Below, piece by piece: positions 58,851 to 64,000 of a stretch of 64,000 bases of DNA (position 1 is its first letter; every line of letters starts with the position of its first letter). The notes below the pieces were generated by a model. That model searched no databases. It was not told the origin of the DNA and saw only the letters and a program-made list of their open reading frames with translations. The stretch spans positions 11,557,918 to 11,621,917 of the forward strand of contig NC_092091.1 in NCBI RefSeq assembly GCF_045679555.1, read 5' to 3'. The position numbers and the translations under genes were made by a program. Source of the DNA: Salvelinus alpinus (lineage: Eukaryota; Chordata; Actinopteri; Salmoniformes; Salmonidae).

Positions 58851-59439
58851 GTAAAAAAGCATAAACTTCTACCAATGTAATTGTCAACCAGTTTCCCTTT
58901 ATCACTGACTTCTGACCCATCTTTCCTTTTCTCTACCAAGGTTAGATCAACAACAGGATCTGGGAGTAACCATGGAGGAACATCCCCTATCACCACAGAA
59001 GGGCCAACCTCCAACTCCCTCAAACCACTCTCATCAGCAAGCTTTCCAACTGTCCAACCAAAACCACAGCCTTGTCTACTAGTATATTCCCAACAGTCAT
59101 CTAGAACAGTAGCAGTGGGATGCTCAACCTCACAGCCTTTCAACCCAATAAGCTAATGACAATTTATTACGCCGTATATCCAAAGGCATCTCACCTGCCT
59201 CCACTAGTAAGACACATACAGATGTTGATTTAAATGCACCAATACATATCCTTAAAGCTATATACTGGATTCTGTCCAGCTTCTGAAGACAAGTCTTTGC
59301 TGCTGTTCCATAAACTATACACCTGTAATCAATTGTTGTCCTGATCAGAGCTCTATAAATATCCATCAACGATTGTTTGTCAGCACCCCATTCATATATA
59401 TATATATAAAAAACGTTTCTTCTTCTTTTGAGTTTACTG

Positions 59440-59500
59440 GCGGTTGACATCCAATATGTTGCATTACCGCCCCTAACTGGACTATAACATACATCCATGA
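59440..59500. promoter_or_regulatory. GCGGTTGACATCCAAT...GCATTACCGCC motif, copy B
   Basis: It matches 40872-40937 and is preceded by TTTCTTCTTCTTTTGAG. Here it lies between LINE ORF1 and ORF2 remnants and has no gene downstream. Confidence 0.3.
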
Positions 59501-60759
59501 TACTTTGTGATACAAAATGGGAAAAGGGGAAATTATGATAATACTAAAAAACACCCTTCCAACTAACCCTACAGTCATTAAAAACCCACTACCCCATTCC
59601 ACTACTTTGACCCTATCTGCTCCTGCACCATGCCAACGACCTGGGAGGACGGGACACCACCACTCAACCCACCCTGGAACTCTTCTGAAGTCAAATCTCG
59701 TATGACCAAATACTTCTCTGCAGCTGCCACCACAACATCTATTTTCTGTGATTTACGTTCCATTTCTGTGGTACAGTTGATAACCATTGCTATGAACGCT
59801 AAGAAGCTAACCTTACTGAAGCATATATCACTCGTTGGCCTATCCCTCTGTGCTGCACAGATCTACTACTCACAGGGATCCTCTCAGGATCCCTCACCCT
59901 TGACCCATCCTCCTCTACTTTCTTCACTGCCTCAGCATACGACACCTTCTGCACTACTCTGACTCTATCCACCTCAACCTGCCTCTCTCTCACCGGACAC
60001 TTCTGATCACCAGCAACATGGACACCCCTACAGTTGACACACAACTTTATCCACTAAAATTACACAATCCTCTCTCATGACCTCCTGCACACTACCCACA
60101 TCTTGGAATCTCCCTCCTACAAACTGCTGCAACTTGACCATAAACGTTGCACCTGAAACAGCTCAGTGGATTCAACACAAAGACTCTAACAGGATAACTG
60201 ATATATCCTAACATGACTTTGTCGGGTAAAGACTCAGAACTCAAAAGGACTGAGTGACTCCTCTGTTTCACCACGCTCACCACCGGGTCTGCGTCACACC
60301 AAACCGCGGGAATTACAAACACCAGGAGTCTTCAACTTCAATTGCTCCACCTCCACACTTAACACTACTGCAGAAATCACTCCTTTCAATGGTGCCCTGT
60401 TCCTAAGAGCAAAGCAAGAAACAGATCTTGACCCAAGTTGTGTGACACGGAGCGCCCACTCCCTCTGGTCAGAAGAAACACAAACAAATATCACAAGTCC
60501 ACTACAGGTTACCTTCACTGATTCAACTGCACCCAACTCCTTTCCCACCCACCCTGAAACCATTAATGGATCTGCCAAAACGTATGGATCCACTTTCTCC
60601 AAAAATGTAACTCCTACTGCACCAGATTTTTTTATCATGTCTATTGATGCCAGGCTCTGGTTCTGAGCTCTTCACCACACCTTCTACCTCACTTAACTCT
60701 CCCTCATTCATTTCCATTTCACCTCCAGAACTCAGTCTGGCACACGGCTCACTCTGTTT

Positions 60760-61224
60760 GAACTTGAATTACAACATCTCTATTTACTGTTAATTTCTGA
60801 TAGATAATAAACAAAAAGTGAAATAAACAATTTAACTTCCTTTGTTATATGTTTCCCATGCCAATAAAGCCCATTTAATTGAAATGAAATGAATTGAATA
60901 GAGAGAGAGAGCACTCCATGTTAATGTATAGGGGACATGAGTCAGTCATGGTTATGTGATGACGTAGCCCCGCCTGCAACTTCAAATTCAGTGTCGGACC
61001 AATAGGGAATGTCCTCTTGGTGTAACGGTCAAGATGTTGGTTTCTCCCGCAGTAGACCTGGGTTCATATCCCGTCAGTTACATGAAGCAGTCTATTGTCT
61101 GAAAGGGGTCCAGACAGCCTGTTCCCAGCAGTAGGGTCAGTGATATTGGAGAGGGGCCCCTCTCCTCCCTCTGACGGGAGGAGAGAAGTGAACTGGTGTG
61201 TCTCCTCTGGTCAACAAGACTCAC
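60760..61224. other. Part of the finTRIM locus without exons; tRNA-like string
   Basis: 61017-61085 (TTGGTGTAACGGTCAAGATG ... CCTGGGTTCATATCCCGTC) has A- and B-box-like strings, but the arms do not pair well. Called tRNA-like only. Confidence 0.25.
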
Positions 61225-62311
61225 CTTGAAAGAATCCACAGCCTGTTGGAGCTCCTTCAGCTCCTTCTCTCTCTCCTGGAATCTCTGCTGGACCTTCTGC
61301 TGACTCATCCCCAGCTGCCTCTGTGGAGAATCACTCTTCAATGAGCTATCAAGCTTTATTAGTCCAGTAGATCAACAGTATAGTCATGTGACATAGGGCC
61401 CATAGAAGATAGAGATTCAAATATTGAGGAAGTGTCTGTGTGAAAATATTTATTATGTTGTTACAGTATGTGAATGATTATAGTTTTAATAGAACACAAA
61501 TCAGGGAGCTGATTGGGTGTTTGATAATGAATGATAATGGTGTTTGACTTTAGAAAATGGTGATACATTTGGAGAATCTGGGTTAACATAATCAAGGTTT
61601 GTGTTCATATTTGTTCTGCCGTGAATCGATTTCATTTAAATGATCTCATATTCAAACAGCCTTAGTTCCTATTGTATCTTTAATTCTTTGTTTATCAGAC
61701 AGTCACCAACAAGTTGTTCTGGTCTTACCTGTTTCTCAGTCCTCTCTGCTGCAGCTGACACTGTATCAATGCCTTTATGTTCATCCATTGTACATAGATA
61801 ACAGATACACTGCTGATCGGTACGACAGTAAACCTCCAGCAGTTTGTCATGATGAGAGCAGATCTTCTCCTGTAGTTGTGTGGTGGCTTTGACCAGCTTG
61901 TGCTCCTTGAAAGCAGGAAATTCATAGTGAGGTTTGAGGTGAGTCTCACAGTAAGAGGCCAGACACACCAGACAGGACATGAGGGCTTTCTGCTTTCTGG
62001 TCCCAGTGCAGGACATCACACACCACATCTCCAGGTCCAGCATAGTACAGAGCAGGAGGGGGAGCAGCCTGGAGTCCTGTCTTCTTCAGTTTCTCCACCA
62101 CTTCAGCCAGCACAGTGCTCCTGTTCAGAACAGGCCTTGGGAGAAAGGTCTCTCTGCACTGTGGACAGCTGTAGAAACCTTTCAGATCATCCTGATCCCA
62201 GCTTTCTTTAATACAGCCCATAGAGTAACTGTGTCCACAGGCAGTAGTCACCAGATCCTTCAGTAGATCCAGACAGATTGAGCAACAGAACAGTTCCTGA
62301 TTCTCTGCCAT

Positions 62312-63610
62312 TTTGGTGCTCTCTCCTGTAGGTTAAGCAATGTCAGTGTCAAAGATGACTTTCTGTTTCATGGAACTCTACACCAGACAGGGAGTGGCTT
62401 CCTACTTGACTGTGTTCTCTGTATGTAGAGGGGGTGTGGTTTCTTTGATAAGGAAGTATGTTGATAAATACTTTGTTGAGGGAAAATGTACTTGACACGA
62501 TTGTAATATATTGTTTTGTCACCAAGCTGTCTTAAGATGAATGCACTAATTGAAAGACTCTCTGGATAAGAGTGTCTGCTAAATGATTAAAATGTAAATG
62601 TAAAACTGTATAATTGAAAAGCATGCTGAGTATTATTCTAATGAGATCTGCCTGAATAAAGACCAATAATAATACCCAGTGTGCTTTGCAGTTCATTTGG
62701 TATGTTCATTTTCACATATACATTTCCATTTTAGTCATTTAGCTTCACCAGAGTGACTTGCTCAACTAAGGTAGATAACAACATACAGTATCACTGTCAA
62801 CAAGCAAGAACAATAGTTTGTAACCGTTACTGAGAATCTTGTTGCTGTTCGGGCCGGATACTTCCAAATGTATTTTGTATATCAAATTAAATACGTTACA
62901 TTTATTTATATACATTACAAAATACAACTATTTAGTAGTTTATTTTGATACATTGATCTTTATGGAATTTGGTATCTGTACTTTGTATTTGTATGTAGTA
63001 AATTCTGTCCATCCCATGTAGTAGAATACTCTGTCTGGAGGGTGTTTTCAGGGCCTGACCAGGACACTGGAGGTAAAGGACCGGTTTAAATAGGAAAATG
63101 TCCTGGAGTTTTACTAAAAATAAATGTTTCACAAATCACTTTCAAAAGGAATTCAAAAGGCTAAATAAAATACCTCTCTCTCCTCTGAGTATAATCACTG
63201 GGAAATCTCTTAAAAACAACATGCAGAGGCATAAAAATGTGTCGTGGAAATTCTAACCAGAAAGGGGAGAGACTGAAGATTCTTTCAACAACAGCTTTAT
63301 TAAGATGTGGAAACATGAGGTCAACCATCACTCAGTTGGATTTCATGTAATGGACATACACAAAATAGTCCAAATTGGGGAAGTGAAATTAAAAATGTTA
63401 CTTGTTTAAAAAAATATATATGTTCCGAGAACTGAAACCACACCCTGATCACACCACGAGTTTCACCTAACAGCTGAGCAGCATGTTTTAGCTTAAACCC
63501 TGATATGTGCCTTTTACAAACTGCTTGTGTAAAATGGTGACACTTGAATCTCATGTAAAAGAGTGTCTATATAAGAGCGCTGTTGTTCCTGAATCATTGG
63601 TCTCTCTACC
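62312..63610. other. Flank of the finTRIM pseudogene
   Basis: 62560-62600 (CTCTGGATAAGAGTGTCTGC, TAAATGATTAAAATGTAAAT) is a tail common to fish SINEs. No gene is seen in the rest. Confidence 0.4.
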
Positions 63611-64000
63611 AGTAGAGATATACAAAAACAATGGAAAAGTGGTGTGCATATGTATTCTCCCCCTTTGCCATGAAGCCCCTAAATAAGATCTGGTGCAACC
63701 AATTACCTTTAGAAGTCACATAATTAATTACATAAAGTCCACCTGTGTGCAATCTAAGTGTCACATGATCTGTCACATGATTTCAGTATATATATACACA
63801 CCTGTTCTGAAATACCCCAGAGTCTGCAACACCACCAAGCAAGGTGCACCACCAAGCAAGGTGCACCACCAAGCAAGGTGCACCACCAAGCAAGCAAGCG
63901 GCACCATGAGACCAAGGAACTCTCCAAACAGGCCAGGGACAAAGTTGTGGAGAAGTACAGATCAGGGTTGGGTTCTAAAAAAATATCTGAAACTTTGAAC
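63610..64000 (+). mobile_element. Tc1-like element, 5' part, cut by the window end
   Basis: The region upstream of the transposase (GTGTGCATATGTATTCTCCC, ATAAGATCTGGTGCAACCAA) is followed by a decayed N-terminus at 63906-64000 in which QVRDKVVEKYRS-like and GLG-KKISETLN-like strings appear in different frames. The left terminus could not be fixed. Confidence 0.6.
63830..63897. repeat. 17-bp tandem repeat, four units
   Basis: Units CACCACCAAGCAAGGTG, the last altered to CAAGCAAGCAA. It lies just upstream of the transposase start in the Tc1-like element. Confidence 0.9.

Larger units (their letters stand above)
57085..60757 (-). mobile_element. I/Nimb-like LINE, ORF1 and ORF2 remnants
   Basis: From the right: ORF1 pieces (60717-60294, FVCVSSDQREWALRVTQL), zinc-knuckle strings NPLSCFRCNVYGQVAAVCRR (60180-60120) and MCVNCRGVHVAGDQKCPV (60044-59990), then YAEAVKKVEED. 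ORF2 is represented only by its thumb region (YRALIRTTIDYRCIVYG, 59370-59320) and by an RNase H domain with CWVPAHSGVEGNEIADQLAK (58045-57990) and a C-terminus LCLGHCTLNW (57775). Endonuclease and the RT core are missing. A different repeat is inserted at 58300-58850. Confidence 0.8.
51904..62311 (-). pseudogene. finTRIM (TRIM E3 ligase-like) pseudogene, dismembered
   Basis: Fish-expanded TRIM proteins have a RING, B-box, coiled coil and B30.2 domain and act in antiviral or ubiquitin signalling. Exon 1 (62311-61729) begins MAENQELFCCSICLDLL. The RING keeps CSIC, ACGH and CPQC, but the position usually Cys after CGHSY is Ser. A one-base shift near 62000-62010 separates the RING from the B-box ([13 protein letters not shown], then [12 protein letters not shown]), where the usual GHDT reads GIDT. 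It ends at a GTAAG donor. Exon 2 (61320-61225, 96 bases) is a coiled coil (QQKVQQRFQEREKELKEL). Exon 3 starts at 52939 (RSAQAAMEDSNQIFTELI) and is cut at about 52875 by an L2-like LINE piece. The B30.2 exon runs from about 52430 to 51904 with family motifs (SGRCYWEVEWSG, SSRVGVYLDHKAGTLSFY) and a frameshift near 52230. Lost zinc ligands, two frameshifts and the insertion make it a pseudogene. About 8 kb of LINEs and minisatellites now fill the space between exons 2 and 3. Confidence 0.85.

Noticed and set aside
61017-61085. tRNA gene
   Set aside because: A- and B-box-like strings exist, but acceptor and T stems do not pair. Probably tRNA-derived debris.

Overview
The window looks like nuclear DNA of a salmonid fish (Salmo, Oncorhynchus or Salvelinus type). 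The evidence is the repeat set: tRNA-derived SINEs of the HpaI and SmaI types with their LINE-like tails, RSg-1-type LINE 3' ends, several Tc1/mariner families including a Sleeping Beauty-type terminal fragment, a finTRIM remnant, and two vertebrate-type split genes with GT-AG introns. Species is not determinable by eye.

The main content is a pair of thymine-DNA glycosylase (TDG) genes in tandem on the + strand, at 322-5967 and 19370-26370. Each can be assembled into ten coding exons with matching intron phases and no stop codon, giving 436 and 471 residues. Both keep the catalytic Asn of the GINPG motif, but they differ at pocket and insertion-loop positions: copy 1 has Ser for Ala145 and Pro for Ala274, and copy 2 has Trp for His151 and Phe for Tyr152 (human numbering). 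Teleosts are known to carry tandem tdg duplicates.

Between the TDG genes (6-19 kb) lie SINEs, an L1/Tx1-like LINE piece, a 25-bp minisatellite split by a complete Tc1 element (11983-13588), and a decayed Gypsy LTR retrotransposon on the - strand (about 14.1-17.6 kb) whose pol region carries eight in-frame copies of a 57-bp unit.

From 28 to 36 kb are LINE, Tc1 and SINE insertions and a long CT-rich tract. At 36119-36736 is an intact 205-residue open frame behind a splice acceptor and ahead of a polyA signal; I do not recognise its family. A tektin-like exon remnant lies just beyond it on the - strand.

From 41.5 to 46.7 kb are the two parts of a PIF/Harbinger-type system in convergent orientation: a MADF-BESS gene (+) and a HARBI1-like DDE transposase (-). 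Both are broken, and the transposase first exon is fused to a truncated Tc1. From 47.8 to 63 kb are further LINE fragments, minisatellites, an I/Nimb-like LINE with ORF1 zinc knuckles and RNase H, and a dismembered finTRIM pseudogene (-) whose RING/B-box, coiled-coil and B30.2 parts are spread over more than 10 kb. The window ends inside another Tc1-like element.

Only the two TDG genes and perhaps the 36.1 kb frame look like functional host protein genes; most of the rest is mobile DNA and its debris.
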